A stretch of DNA of 64,000 nucleotides from Knoxdaviesia capensis (Eukaryota > Ascomycota > Sordariomycetes > Microascales > Gondwanamycetaceae). The notes under the pieces are model-generated. The model was not told the DNA's origin and did no database searches. It saw only the letters and a program-made list of their open reading frames with translations. This document shows, piece by piece, positions 43,401 to 56,448 of this stretch (its first letter is position 1; the number at the start of each line of letters is the position of its first letter). The DNA is taken from positions 2,519,369 through 2,583,368 of the forward strand of contig LNGK01000003.1 of NCBI GenBank assembly GCA_001510575.1. The letters are read 5' to 3'. The position numbers and the translations under genes were made by a program.

Positions 43401-45999
43401 TCCATAATTGTTTCAATCCTGCTTTCCTCTTATTTCCTGGTATACTTTTTGTTTTTTAGTAGCTTCTTCGCGTCGTGACTGGCCCAACCCGCCAGATATA
43501 TGCCTCAATTGACCGTCGTCCGCGCCGGTCGCGCGCGTGGACACGCGGTGGATGAAAATCAGAACACCAGGCCTTCACATGTGGCTTTTTCTGGTCGCCA
43601 GTTCTGACAACTCCTCCCACCGGCTGGGCTGCCAGTTTTATGGGGCCTCCCCTATTTGCTGCTTTTTGGGTCCGGATTGGCTCGAGATAACGGGGACGTA
43701 GGAGACTCGTCCAAAGAAATACGGCCGCGGGACCACCACACTGGACTGTATGGATATACATACAGTATATCGGCGGGGACGGCGGGTCCTTGCTTGATAT
43801 GTCTTGTCTCGCTCTGGAGAGACTAACACGAGCGAAACCTACTCTGATATCAAACGGGGACCGAAGACAGGCTACAGAACAGACAGAAGAGCAAAGCGTC
43901 GCATTCCAAGTTTTACCCTTCCACCCCTGCTCCAACTTCATGATTCCACAAATCCCTCGAAATCTCCTCCTGCATGTAAGTCGTGCTGTGGAAACAGGGG
44001 GGAGGCCCTGTTGAGTGTTGCTGAGTAGGTCCGCTAGCTGGTGCTTATAGCGGCTGAATGTGCCATGAACAAGACGGTTTGCCCAGTACTACCAAAGGGG
44101 AGAAGGCAGAAATACTCCGTAAGAAGGGTAAGTCAGAGCCGGAGGCAGTCTCCGTGGCTCCCCTCCCCGATGAGAACCTGCCGGACTCTTCTCGTACATA
44201 CTGTACCTACTTACCGAGTTGATCAACAGCAGGATATAACCGTCTATACACTCAGTATGTACTGTACCATACGGGGTTTCCCAAGGAATCTCAAGCTGCT
44301 ATCATAGATCATCAACATTGAGAAAACAGCCAAAGCTTGCTGCGTGTCTCACTCCTCCGTGCGCTCAGACCAACCCCAGCAACAGCCTCCATGCGAGTCG
44401 CCCAACACAGCTGCTGCCACGCAACGCTGCAGACAACATCCGATTACCCCCCCCTGTCCTAGTTCTACGGCTTTTCTCTGCTTCTCTGCGTGTTCCAGAG
44501 CCCAGCCCAGACACACCCACAGTGCAGGATGCCAGGACCCGTCGTGAGACCTTGAAAACCCTGTACCAGCATTGCTCTTTGCCCTGGCCATCAGGCCTTC
44601 GCTTGCCGCCCGGGTCTTTCGCGGGCGCTGCATGCACTGGCTGCATGTTGACACTGGTGAGATAAATGCCTCAACGGATATCTCTGAGATACACCGTATT
44701 GTCCAGCACATCGCATCTGTGGCAGACTAACAGCCCGCTATCGTTATGTGCCTCTGCTTCTGTGTCGTAATGCCACAGTCATCCATCTGAAGTCAACGCA
44801 GGTGGGTTTTTTCACATGGTGATTGGCCCATGCGCTGTCAGAGCTTCCAGAAACCAATCACGGCGGGCGAAAAATGCGATCCAGCACAACATTCCTCCTC
44901 ATCTTGAGGTGCCTTGACCACCGGTTTAACAAGTTACAGCAACAACACACCCCCAAACTTATCCTAAGCGACGGAGGTGCGCCCGCTGGTCTCGTAATTC
45001 TGGGGATATTGCTGCTGGCTGCACCACCACGACACCATCAGTCAGGGCTTGACGGTGTGGGGGTGGACGGAGTATCAGCGGGATGGCCATATCTGCGAGA
45101 TGGGCAGTCCGGAGAGCCCTGGGTCAAACCGGCCGCCGAAGTCGGGCTCTTCCCACGCATACACACTCGCATTCCTCCCAGGGAAGGAAACCCGATTTGG
45201 GAATCGCTTGGCTGCTTCTCTGTGTCGCGTTGACCTATGCAGTTTGGCCTGAACCACGAAAACACCACGGACGCGGCGGGCCCTGCCAAGGCACGACCAG
45301 AAGAACAGACCAACACTGATCGGGGCCCAAAAAGAAGCAAAGAAAAACTAAAAACCCTTGGCAATGCATCCAAGGCTGGTTCTGGGCGACTTTGAGGATA
45401 TTCTGGTTTTCTTATTGCCTGGTGCTGTGCCATGCCTTCTGGTGCTTGCCAAGCCGAGTTCCTGCAGCACTAAGGCATTTCTAGAAGCGCAGGCGGTTCC
45501 TATAGTGTGGTGGTACAACTATGAGTGTGCGTAGAAGAAAAAGAAATAGTTTTTGAAAGCCAAAATGTGACGGGCGAGGAATGCGGTGAACGGGGACTGG
45601 GGGGGGGGCAGCGAAAAGTGAAAAGTGAGATGAGAGCGTGTTAGTGGGATATCGCGTGCTCAGAGATGAACCTGACAGACCGGCAGGATCTGGGGTAACT
45701 TGGCTTTCTGGAGTTCAGTGAGTTTTGCTCGTTGGGACTCACTTCGCCATATCGTTCTTCGCTCGTAGGAAACCTCTTCCTTGAACCGACAAATAAAAGT
45801 GTGGGCATTGTGTCTCCATCCGCCGGTTCCGCTGCCCGATCTGTTGGATACCAGAGCGCCACGCAGCCCAGGACGCTTTGATCAACATTTAGACATACCA
45901 CATACATACATGGACGGTAAGAGCAAGAGTGCAATGAAATATATATATATATATTATACTGTATATTCTGAAAAGCCCCGGTTCTAGGTCCTCGCCCCG
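37454..45999. other. Gene-free tract, part 2
   Basis: No gene supported. GC content is similar to the genic regions, with no RIP signature and no LTR or terminal inverted repeat found by eye. At 41170-41994 three overlapping minus-strand frames are simultaneously open, which points to base composition, not coding. A CTAGGGTT telo-box lies at about 40763 and an AC run at 43050-43066. Confidence 0.55.
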
Positions 46000-48900
46000 G
46001 CTTTCCCGTTCCGCGAGATGTGCCGGGCTCGCGGGGACTTACTCCGGCGCCGAGCGAATCGAAGCACGAGCTCACTTACACCCCCGGGGGGAGCTCGGGG
46101 CGATGAAAGTCCCGGCCATCCATGCAATCTGGGGAGGGGGCGCTCGGGGGGTTTTTTTTTCTTCTTCCGCTTCTCCTCACCAAGTTTCTCTCTGCATCTG
46201 CTGGTACGCCCGGCTTATTCTCATCGATGCTCTGCAGTGAGCCCTGTATGGGGGGCCACACACTCGGTCCGGAAAGTCCACGCACCGATGACGGCGGTGG
46301 AACCACACGCGGCCCGCGAGGGATTGCCTTTTCCGGGTGGGTGGCGGGAGGAGGCACACGCAGTCCGGAAGGGCAGCTGAAAAAAACACTCGAAAAGTCG
46401 AAAAGGAAAAGACACCCGTTTTCTTTCTCGCTGCTGCTTCTGTCCGAAGAATGCTCGTTTTTTATGTCCGCAAGCGCTGTATCACCCGCACACCACACGC
46501 ACTGCAGCACCCGGAGAGCCACTGTGAGCTTTCGCAGCGAGCTTGTCCGAGCCGTGCATACACGGAGCATGGAAATGTGATATGATACTCTTCTCGGACA
46601 GACATATTGTGTGCACACATGCTCACTCCTCCCCCGGCACATGCCACTGTAAAAAATGGGGAAACCCCGGCCGTGGAAACCCAGCATTGGTGGCTTTTTT
46701 CCCTTTTTTTCTTTCTTTTTTTCTTTTTTTCTTCCTTTTTTCTTTTTATTTTTATATTTTATTTTTTCTGTATGCAGCAGCACCAAACTAAACCGTGAGT
46801 CCAATATCCATCATGTAGGTATGTCGTTGTTACAGCACGCCAATGCAATGCCAGCGTCACCATTTCATCTGGCGTTGCTGCAGCTGGCAAATTTTTCTTG
46901 CTCGCTTGCTTCGGGTTCTCTCGAGGTTCTGCCACCCACCACAGTGCACATCGCTGCTGGCTGGCTGGTGGACTTTGAATTGGCTGTCTTGCAGAGATTG
47001 CTGCCCAGGACCGGCTGGCATGTCTTCCCCGGCGCCCGATCGGGATTTCGTTGTCAGTTGCGCACTGGCATGCTTCTCACACAGCACCTGTTGGATGAAT
47101 CGGGGAGGTATGGCACGAGGGAGACTGACACCTCCACGAACGACCCGGAAAGAGGGTTCTCTGAACATCTAACCCAATACGGAATTCCCCGGTGCGTGCC
47201 CCTCACGGCCGCCAGACAATCAGGTCGGCGTTTCCTGGGTGGTGTCAGCACGCACGCCAATGGCACAGATAGATACTACTTGCTGCTCACTCGTTGATGT
47301 GCTGGTTGTATGGGGGTATCTGCGGTGAAAGGTTTTTGCAACACACAACCCGTTGGTTTTGCCTCCCCGCCCAGCCGTCGTAGTCCAGAGATCGACAAAC
47401 AGCCCGCCAAAACCGGACAGGTGCAAACAACTCCTAATGCTGGGCGCCAATTCCGTTGCACGTTGGAGAGGCCATCATCGGCTGTTGTCTTGCAGTTCGA
47501 TCTATGCCGGAAGGGGCCTTGGTCTGGGGTTGACATCCCGCGGGGCTTTGTCTGGAGCATCCAGCAGTGAATCAGTTCGCCAGAGGTGGTTCGTGCTCGC
47601 TGGAGCGGTTAGCTAATTGGTATTACGCGATTGCTGCTGGGGATGGAGGAACACCGTGAAGGCATTTGGACATATACAAAAGTGAGGGCAGATAAAAAAG
47701 TCGGCCAAAATACAATTCCCCCAACAGCATATACGGCGACAGACACGAGAACAACCAGTCTCTCATACACTACTAACAATGCAATGAAACAAGGGACCAG
47801 ACAACGAAGAAGGAAAATTTTTCATCTTTAGAAACTGCCTCTGCAGCATAGTTTCATGCCGCCGTCCCGGACAGGGAATTCCGGCCATCACCGGCCTTTT
47901 GCATTTTGATTCACTCACCCGCGCGCGCGCATGTTTTTGAAATCCGTCCGTGGGATGTGGGATGTGTGTGGGCTGGAGGACCCGGCATATATGTGCTGCA
48001 CAAGTGCACATAGAACAGCAAGAAGGGGAGTGGTGTCGTGTGCTCCGTTTTCTGTGCTGGCCCGGGTGGTGATTGGCCCGAGGCGGAGTGTGCATACGCG
48101 GGACGTGTGATAAACGGCTGAGGTGGTATAAAAAAGGATTCTCAAAAATGAATATAAAAATGAAGAGGAAAAATAAAAAAGAAAAAAGAAAAGGAGAATT
48201 CTTTTTTATGCAGCCAGGGATGCAGCCTTCCATCCACCACGCCAACTTTGGCGGTGACGAGGATCTCTTAGGTGCTTCTTGAAATGCCAACCTTGGATGC
48301 TCATGCATTGGCTGATTGTGGTCGTGTGCTGTCTGCTGGGATTATCTCCTTTTCGTGGCTGGTTCGTGTGTGATACCGCACCCGGCTTACACTGCAGATT
48401 ACGAGGAATTTTGATTCTTGATTTTTGATTTTTTTTGTTTTCTGTCTCTTAGTGGCAGACCCTCCCTGTTGCATCCTTTTTTGGCTGTCAGGCCCGCCGC
48501 CGGGGGACAGATAGTGGCCAGGCCGGATGCCTACTGGAGGCTGCTGGACTCACAGATGTTACAGATGTTGAGTGATGGTGAGGGGGAGGAGATATCTTGA
48601 CAAAAAACCTCACGACCTGGCCTCTGGCTTCCCGAAAACGGAGACGATGGCATCATGAAAGTCGGTCAGCTGGCGATATTAGCATGGGCGGGGGGAGGCT
48701 CTTTTCGTTCCAGCAAAGCGCCGTTAGACCCTTTGCATATTCGCTCACTGCTTTTTCCGGATCGCCAACACACCACCACTGCACATTATGTGTATCTACC
48801 TAAGAACGGGATGCGGGCCCCTGCAAGAGTACCACCAAACACCGAAGATATAATTCGAGGCATATAATTTCGGTTCTGTGTGTGGTCTGGAGAGGGTTTT

Positions 48901-50100
48901 CCAATTTTTTTTTTTGGCTTTTTTGTCTTTTTTCATGTATTTTATTTATTTATTTATTTATTTATCCTATAATATTTTTAATACTTTTATTATTTTTGTG
49001 GGCTTTCCTCAGGGCAAATGCCTCTTCGCTGCCAACTGGGATGACACGGACAACCCAGAAACGACGCTTATTATCATATCACAGGCAGAAATAGCCCGAG
49101 GCTGCTCGTTTGTGTGAGCAGGTTCTTTCGGTGTGTTTCTTGGGTGACCAGGAAGGAGCCGCGGGGAGGTGAGGTAAGTTCTGACTTATCCGGTGCTGCG
49201 CGTGATGCCCTCCTCAATGTGAAGAGGCGTGGGGAGAGCTGAGGGAAGGCGCGATGGACTGACTGACTGACTGCCTGCTGATAATCGGGGTCGTGGGAAG
49301 GGCCCGCCGTTGCCGGAAGGAACGAACGAACGAACGAACGAACGCCGAAGCGCCTGCTCATCCGACTTCGAGTTGAGGAAATGCACCCACGAAATTAACG
49401 GTCCTTCTGCTCGGCGATTCGCCTGCTAACGAGAAAAGGCACCCACATCCACTTTTCCTGCTTCCTGCACCCGGCTATTCTTTGTTGCGTTATTTGGCTT
49501 ATCCTCTTGTTAGCTGACTGACCTTTCTTATCCACCATCCGTCTTCCCCCCCCGCCTTCATTTCCTCAAGGGGTTTCCCACTTTTTTATCTCTCGCTCCG
49601 GCGCGTGCTTTTCACTTGTTTACAATACCTTGGGGTCTCGTTCGGTTCGGATTCACATGTTGCGAGGCATGCGGGCTTCTCTCGCGTTCTTTGTAACGAC
49701 AGCAGACACAACTGTTGAATGCCCCATGAAGCCGGGAAATAATTGCAATAAAATACAAGAAAACCCCAATTTCCAACGGACATCACCCAATATCGGCGGC
49801 CGATTCATGCAAGCCGCGAAAAGGACCTAGCTGCTTGTGGACAGGCCAAAAAAAAAAAAGAAAAAAAGAAAAAAGAAAAGCTTGTTCGGCCTTCCATCCT
49901 CACACGCCCTGCAGAACAGAGCCGGCCTCCCAGCATCTAGCCGTTGCTTTTCTCTTAGCATTGCCCATCTAACAGGAAGCAAACCACCACCCCGTTGTTC
50001 TCCTCAGCCTGTAAGGGGCCCAGAGTGGGAAACAGACCACTGCCCGGGCGCAACAAGTGGTGAATGTTTGGCATGAACCTTTAGTTCACGCAATTCAACT
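46000..50100. other. Gene-free tract, part 3
   Basis: No gene supported. Landmarks are T-rich low complexity at 46690-46770, a TATTT run at 48940-48965, a TGAC repeat at 49257-49273 and an ACGA repeat at 49321-49343. ORFs of 150-240 codons overlap in several frames without codon bias. Confidence 0.55.
49321..49343. repeat. (ACGA)n microsatellite
   Basis: Five to six AACG/CGAA tetranucleotide units in a row. Confidence 0.9.
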
Positions 50101-53075
50101 GATATAAGGACGCCCGCTCCATATAGTACATCTAGTACATCCAGTACTGAACATACCATGACAACACAACAACACGCTCCATTCGGCCGGGCCAGGTTTG
50201 GGAATTAGGGGCATTTCCAGGTACGGTCCTGCGTACTGGACGATAGCAGCAGAGCCACTGCGGGACACTACGAGGTGCGCTACTTATTCTGTCCACTTAG
50301 CCCAGTCCAGTATATCTTGTCGGTTCAAGTTCCAATTTCAACTCGGACTTTGCTGGCTCCACCAAGCACCCCCCTCTCGCTCCCCCACCCCCCCTCCTTC
50401 CTCTTGCCTGCTGGGAAAGACCACAAGCGCACACTCCCTCCTCTATTTCTCCGTCGCCCAGAATCGACGATATGGTCTTCGTCCCCAACTAACGACTGTT
50501 TTTTACACCCCCCCTCAGTGATTCGTTTGTTCGGTCGCCCTTTCCCGAACAAGTGCAGAAGGATAAAAAAAATCCAACAAAAAAAGGTTGGTTGCTAGCG
50601 TCGGAGCGAACAAGGAAGCTTCGATGGCGAGAGAAGCAGAAGAAAGGCAAGCACATCTTTTTTTTTTTTCTTCGCCTCCCTCTCATCCCCACGTTGCTAT
50701 GCTTCCTTCCTTCTTGGAGCTTCATATGCGAGGTGTGGGTGGTCCCTGCTTTCGACGAGACTTGGTTCTTATTCCCCAGCCGAGTCAGAGATGTGATTTG
50801 ACATTCTCACTCTCTGCTTTTTCTGCACTCATTTGTATTGAGTAGCGGAAGGGACGCACCTGCTTGCTCCTGATTACTGCGTTTCCCTCCTTCCCAATGC
50901 CCCCCCGGCTCGCCTTCGGTCGGTCCTTCCCAGCACCACCCCTACGCCGCAAATCCATGGCATACCGACACTGGTCGATGCCTCCTTTGGGCCAATCGCA
51001 CTCTCGACATTATCGGACACTCTTCTCTTTATCTGCACCGGCCAAAAATCTGTAACTGGCCGCCCCATGTCCCCCTCCTGCACCATTAAAATAGCCCGCC
51101 TGGAATGGTGGCCTGTAGCCTGTAAAAAGCCACCACCCAGTAGCCCCATCGCCCGTAGCAAGTCAGTCCCGGCAGTGGGTGTGGTGGTCGTCTTCATGTA
51201 CCCGCATATTTTCGCTATCTGGCCCCCCCGCTCTTTCATCTGCTTCCCGATCTTCCTCGTCGTGCTCCTTCCTGCTCCTGCTCCTGCTTCTCCTCCTCGC
51301 TCGTTCCTTCCCTCTTGCCCTCTCTCCTCATAACTCGGACTTCCTTCCTCTTTTTCTGCTTCCCCCACCGTTCTCTTCCTCCTCTTTCCTCCCTTCCACT
51401 TTCCCACTTGTATCTCCCGTATAGGTCGGTCTCTTCGTCCCATCTCTGCCACTTTCCCTTTTTAAACTCTTCCTTTCCCCCCCCATCTCCACTCAATGCT
51501 CCCCAAGCTTTATTAGACTTCTCCTTCCCTTCTTCCCTGCTCTCCTCTTTTCCTCTCTTCCTCTTCCTCTTATACCTGTATTTCCCTCTCTCCTCTTTTT
51601 AAGATATCTGCCACTCGTATCTCTCTCTCTTATTTCTCTTTCCTCCTCCTTCCACTTATTTCCTCCTCCTCCTCCTTGGAGTGTATCTTGCTTCATCTTT
51701 GCACCCAATCTATTCCTCTCTCCTTCTCATCTCTCACCCTCCTATCTTGGCTTCCATCTCTCGACTGATTCTGAAAGTCTTCATATAACATCTTCAATCT
51801 CTTTCTCTCTCCACTCAATCTTGTTACTCTCCTACTGTTCTGTTATTCTTACAGTCGACTACATTCACTCTGTCGGATCGAACTCTACCACCTCTTCACC
51901 CCCAAATTTCTGTCGTTCACGATTTCGCCCTAGTATCTCCAGCTCTCGCCCACCCACCATCTTTGGAATCTTTACTCTTACCCCCCGCCGATTTCTGCCT
52001 TCCTCTCAGCTTATATCAAGTCCCCCGGTTCTCCCCGCTCTGGCCAGCCGTCTCTTTTTTCTGGCTATCATCCAACGCGGTGCATTATCGCAGATCGTCT
52101 CAGCCTTGCTCTCACGTCGTCCTTTGGTGTGCACACTGTACATTACACGCGTGTGTGCCTTTGCGCCCAGCTTCTCTTACACTTCCATAGGCCACTAACC
52201 GCCGTCCCGGATCTGTTTTGTGAAGTGACATTTCGAGAACCTCCCCCGAGCTTCCATTGCATCCGCCTTGTTCCGAACCCGGGCCTCGTTACCTGCATAT
52301 CCAGTCGCTTCTTCGTTCTGATATTTTCGGCCGAATCTCCGCTCTAACCGTGTCATATATCCCTCCGCCTGCACGCCCACGCCTTAATCGCTACATGTAT
52401 CGATTGTCCCCGCTGACACAGCCTTATGCTTCCACCATTCGACGCCCTCTTTCATAACCAACATCTTTATCTGGAAATGATAGAACGACCGACTCGGTCA
52501 TTCGATATAGCGTTTCCTGATCTCCCGACGACCTTTGTTTCCAAATCAGTCGTTCTGTCACTTTTTTGACTTCCGTCCGTGCTAAAGATAGCAAAGGATC
52601 CGACGAATCGCCGCTCGAAATCCTTGGTACCGTCCCAGCGAACCGTATCACCGCCAAGCGAAGTCTTCGATTGTTCTTGGGCTTCTTCTAAACCCCTTGA
52701 GAACCGATCTTTTTGCGATCCTCTTGGTTCTTTTCACCGTTCACCCACATCCTCTTCACTACAAGAAACGCCCGGGGTGGTTTTTTTTTTCTTTTCCCGA
52801 CCTAGGAAAACCGGTCAATCTTGGTTGAACACTTGTTTCCTGCCTGGCCAATTATCGCTAGCACCGGTCGGTCTTTTCCTCCACCATTCCGGTCGCTTTC
52901 ACAGCTTTGTGGTTGCGGCTTAGAAGAAAGTGTGGAACTTGTTCTCTCTTTCCATCGACTTCCAAAGGCCGAAAGCCGTTTCTGTTATTGGGCCGTGTCC
53001 GCACTGCTCGCACTGTACCGAACATCGTCGTCATCCGACTGGTGGTTTTAAACCCTCACCCTACATCCCGCAAAA
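50101..53075 (+). promoter_or_regulatory. Long pyrimidine-rich leader/promoter of the HAL4-type kinase
   Basis: From about 51210 to 53070 the plus strand is dominated by C and T with few ATG triplets and no gene-like ORF, resembling the long transcribed leaders of fungal signalling genes. The TATA-like elements are not distinctive. The ATG at 53076 follows CCCGCAAAA, a good context. Whether the leader is exonic cannot be told from sequence alone. Confidence 0.45.
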
Positions 53076-56000
53076 ATGGCCGTCGAAATCACCCAGCAGC
53101 CCATGTTGGCGCCCTCTGGTATGTTTATACTGTGTGTGATTCTTGTGTGGTCTTGGTGTCATGATTTCATCAGTTCGCCTCTTCGGCTTTTTGCTGCTTT
53201 GTTTTCCGCCGTCTTTTTGGACTTCCTTGGCGGACATCCCGAGTTTTGTCGTCTCCCCTGGCACATGTATGCATAACACGCTTATATATGTCATCTTACC
53301 CATCTTTAAGGTTCCGATGATCTCGGTCACGGCTGTTTTGTGATCCAGTCAAGTGCTGGTCGGTGTTCACATACACACACACACCCACTCACACCGAAAC
53401 CCCCTTGGAAACCATCTGCTTGTCTTTGTTCCCCATATTTTTATGTCGGCTATTTTGTCCCACGAGCCGTCGTCATCTGGCGAGGGAAATGGCAAGCAAT
53501 GAGCTTAATGGCAAGGAACATCATCAACAAAGAAACAGAACGAAAAAGAACGTCAGGATAAACTACCGTTAGTCGACAGAGGCACGCGGTGATAAGTCGC
53601 ACTTGGCGGCGACCGTTTGTTGAAATAAAACGTTAGGGAAAGGCCAGCGTCTTTTCTCTCTTTTTTTCTTTTTTTCTTCTGTCATCCTGTTTCTATTTCC
53701 AATCCTTCTTCTCTACTCCAAATTATGTTCACCCGATCCCCCTTTCCTTGATTTATTCCTTCGCCCTTCAGCGTCTATCCTCCAGCGTTTGATATTAGTC
53801 GATGTGGTTCCAGCCCAATCATTCAGATACGCGGTCTGCCCCTCCCCACACCATCATTGTCGTGACGCTTTTAAATCTCTCACCACGCCATTGGCCTCCA
53901 ATCACTGGTACTGTCATCATCCCCTTGACCATCGCACCCTCTCTTCAACATACCTCTTCCAGCTCCGGTCCCTTTCAGGTATCGTGGGTGGCGGTGTCTC
54001 CGTGGGTGCGTGTGTATGTGTGTCTTGTTTCAGAAGTCTTCTCGTGCATACATCAACCCACCCAGCCATGCAGTCATAAGTCGGGCGCGTACACATTCAA
54101 ATTGTTTTAGACTGCATCAGCAATTCCCCCCCAAGTCCACCATCATTTCCCGCCCCAAGATAGTTTCTATCTGATCTGTTATTTATATATATATCGTTCC
54201 AGCGCCACTAACAGTCCAACCTCTTGCTTTGGTTGTCCCAGATCGCCCTCTTCTCCTCAGAGCCTCTTCTACTCCAGCTGAATCTCTTCTCTCTTCTTCC
54301 CCGCGCCAAACCTACCTGTCCGACCTCCCCCACCCCATCATTGAGGAGGACAGCGACGACGCTGAATGTGAGTCTCTTTCTCCCTCTGGCCCTACTACTC
54401 CAGCTACTCCGCCGAACGACAACTTCATCGCAACTTCGTCGCTCGTGGCCTATTCTTCCTCCTCCACCGCTGTTCCCCGGTCCATTGCTACACCCACGGG
54501 AGATTCTTCTTTGTCCGAACCCGTACTCATACTATCCTCGGTAGCGAACTCTCCCCCGGCTTCGGTGCCTTTGTCTAAAGTCAACACCTTCATCCAGTCA
54601 GCCCTTCCGTCGTCTTCATCAGTCTTCACCACCACTGCGGCAATCCCCATCCCCTCTCCGCGGGTACTGCCCGGCGAGTCTGATCTCTCGACATCCCCGG
54701 CCCTCTCCCGCCGCAACACACGCGGCTCCACCGGCAGCTTCAGCCTCAAGCGGACCATGTCGAGCATGTCGAGTGCCATCTTCAAGAGAACCACGTCCCA
54801 ATCTGGAAAAGATTTTAGCTACGTCAGTGAATCCGCCATCGCTGGGCCCGAGTCTGTTACCTCGCCCACATCGCAGCCCAAGCTGTCCATGACTGGCCGT
54901 CCACTATCTATGAACAAGTCGTCCACCACCACCCGCTCAAACACCCCTCCGTCTCCCTCGTCTCCTCTCGAAATGGCTGGCATGACTCGCGACCAGGCGG
55001 CTACGCCCACCATGCCCACCTCGGACGACTTCTCGTCCAAAAAGAACCGTTCGTCGACCGGCCTCGCTCTGGGCCGCCGCGCCGTCAACTTTGTCAACAT
55101 GAACAAGGAGAAGGATGCGCTCAAACACGGCCACCGCCGCCGCGCCAATAGCTTCGACGCCAGCCAGAAGAAGCCTCACATTCCCATGGGCCTGCTGGAG
55201 GCCGGTGCTGTCGCCGACCCCGAACTCGAGCGCCTCCCTTGGGCCTTCCCTCCCGAAGTCGGCACCGGTGTTAAGGCTCGCCGTATGAGTCTGAACCTCC
55301 CCGATGATTTCTTTGTCGACATTGCCGACCTCTTGGCCGAATTCGAGTACCAGAGCAAACTTCTCGGCCGTCACGGCAAACATGTTGGCAAGGGCGCCAC
55401 TTCAAAGGTCACCACCATGTCCCGGAAGGGCTGCATCGACGAGCTCTATGCCGTCAAGGAGTTCCGCCCGAAGTCGAAGCTCGAGTCGCAAGAAGAGTAC
55501 GAGAAGAAGGTGAAATCGGAATACAGCATAGCCAAGAGTCTGCACCATCCCAACATTGTCGAGACCGTCCGCCTGTGCACCGATCACGGCCGCTGGAACC
55601 ACGTCATGGAATTCTGCGCGGAGGGTGATCTGTTCGGACTCATCTCCAAGGGATACCTCAAGAAGGAGGATCGCCAAGGCGATCGCCTGTGCCTCTTCAA
55701 GCAGCTGTGCCAAGGTGTTAACTACTTGCATGCCAACGGTATCGCCCATCGCGATATCAAGCTCGAGAACCTGCTCATCACCAAGGACAGCAAGTTGAAG
55801 ATTACCGATTTCGGTGTGTCCGAGGTGTTCTCCGGCATTCACCCTGGCCTGCGCGAGGCTGGTGGTATCTGCGGCAAGGATATGGGCGAGGTCCGCCTGT
55901 GCTCGCCGGGAATCTGCGGCAGTGAGCCGTACATCGCCCCGGAAGTGCTGGCCAAGAAGACGTCGTACGACCCCCGTCCCTTGGACGTGTGGAGTTCTGC

Positions 56001-56448
56001 AATCTGCATGATTTACCTAATCTTTGGCGGAAACATCTGGCTTCGTGCCGAGCGCGGACAGAAGTTGTACGACGAGCTCATGAAGGGATGGGACAAGTGG
56101 TATGCAAAGCACAAGGAGGACCCCGAGCCGGCGGCCATTACCGAGACCGACTACCCCAAGTTCCGGCCATTCGACCTCGTCGTCAAGCCCCCGGCGCTGC
56201 GCCGCCTGCTTCTACAGATGCTGAACCCCGACCCGGCTAAGCGCATCACGATTGCCGAGGTCATGAGCAACCGGTGGATGAAGAATGTCGAGTGCTGCCA
56301 GTTGGAATCATACGAGGATCCGACCCCGATTGACGCGTCTAAGAAGAACACGGCTAAGACCAGCAAGCGGATCTTCTTCCACAACCATCTCCCGCTCGTT
56401 AGCCACGGACATTCGCTTCCGGTCATGCCTGGAAAACCGGGCTACTAG
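53076..56448 (+). CDS. Serine/threonine protein kinase, HAL4/SAT4 type
   Basis: Exon 1 (53076-53118) encodes 14 residues (MAVEITQQPMLAPS) plus one base; exon 2 (54203-56448) supplies the rest, 762 residues in total. The intron (53119-54202, GTATGT...TTCCAG) is 1,084 nt. Residues 30-390 are Ser/Thr/Pro-rich and probably phosphorylated. The kinase domain spans about 400-710: glycine loop VGKGATSKV, Lys in YAVKEF, HRDIKLENLL near 530, DFG near 550, APE near 593. The insert after DFG and the preserved SEYSIAKSLHHPNIV segment match the yeast Hal4/Sat4-Hal5 and Npr1 branch, which controls potassium transporters and plasma-membrane permeases. The exact orthologue is inferred. Confidence 0.9.
53119..54202 (+). 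other. Long (1,084-nt) first intron of the HAL4-type kinase
   Basis: Donor GTATGT and acceptor CGTTCCAG keep the frame (G plus CG makes Ala). It is more than ten times the length of the other introns in the window. A further small exon inside cannot be excluded. Confidence 0.65.

Noticed and set aside
46076..46804. 242-codon minus-strand ORF
   Set aside because: Begins in a T-rich homopolymer area read as Lys-rich on the minus strand; no codon bias.
49257..49343. Possible CRISPR-like or satellite array
   Set aside because: Only simple tetranucleotide repeats without spacers; the host is a eukaryote.
32658..53075. rRNA, 5S rRNA or additional tRNA genes in the gene-free tract
   Set aside because: No B-box/T-arm of tRNA type and no recognisable 5S sequence found by eye; a covariance scan would be needed to be certain.
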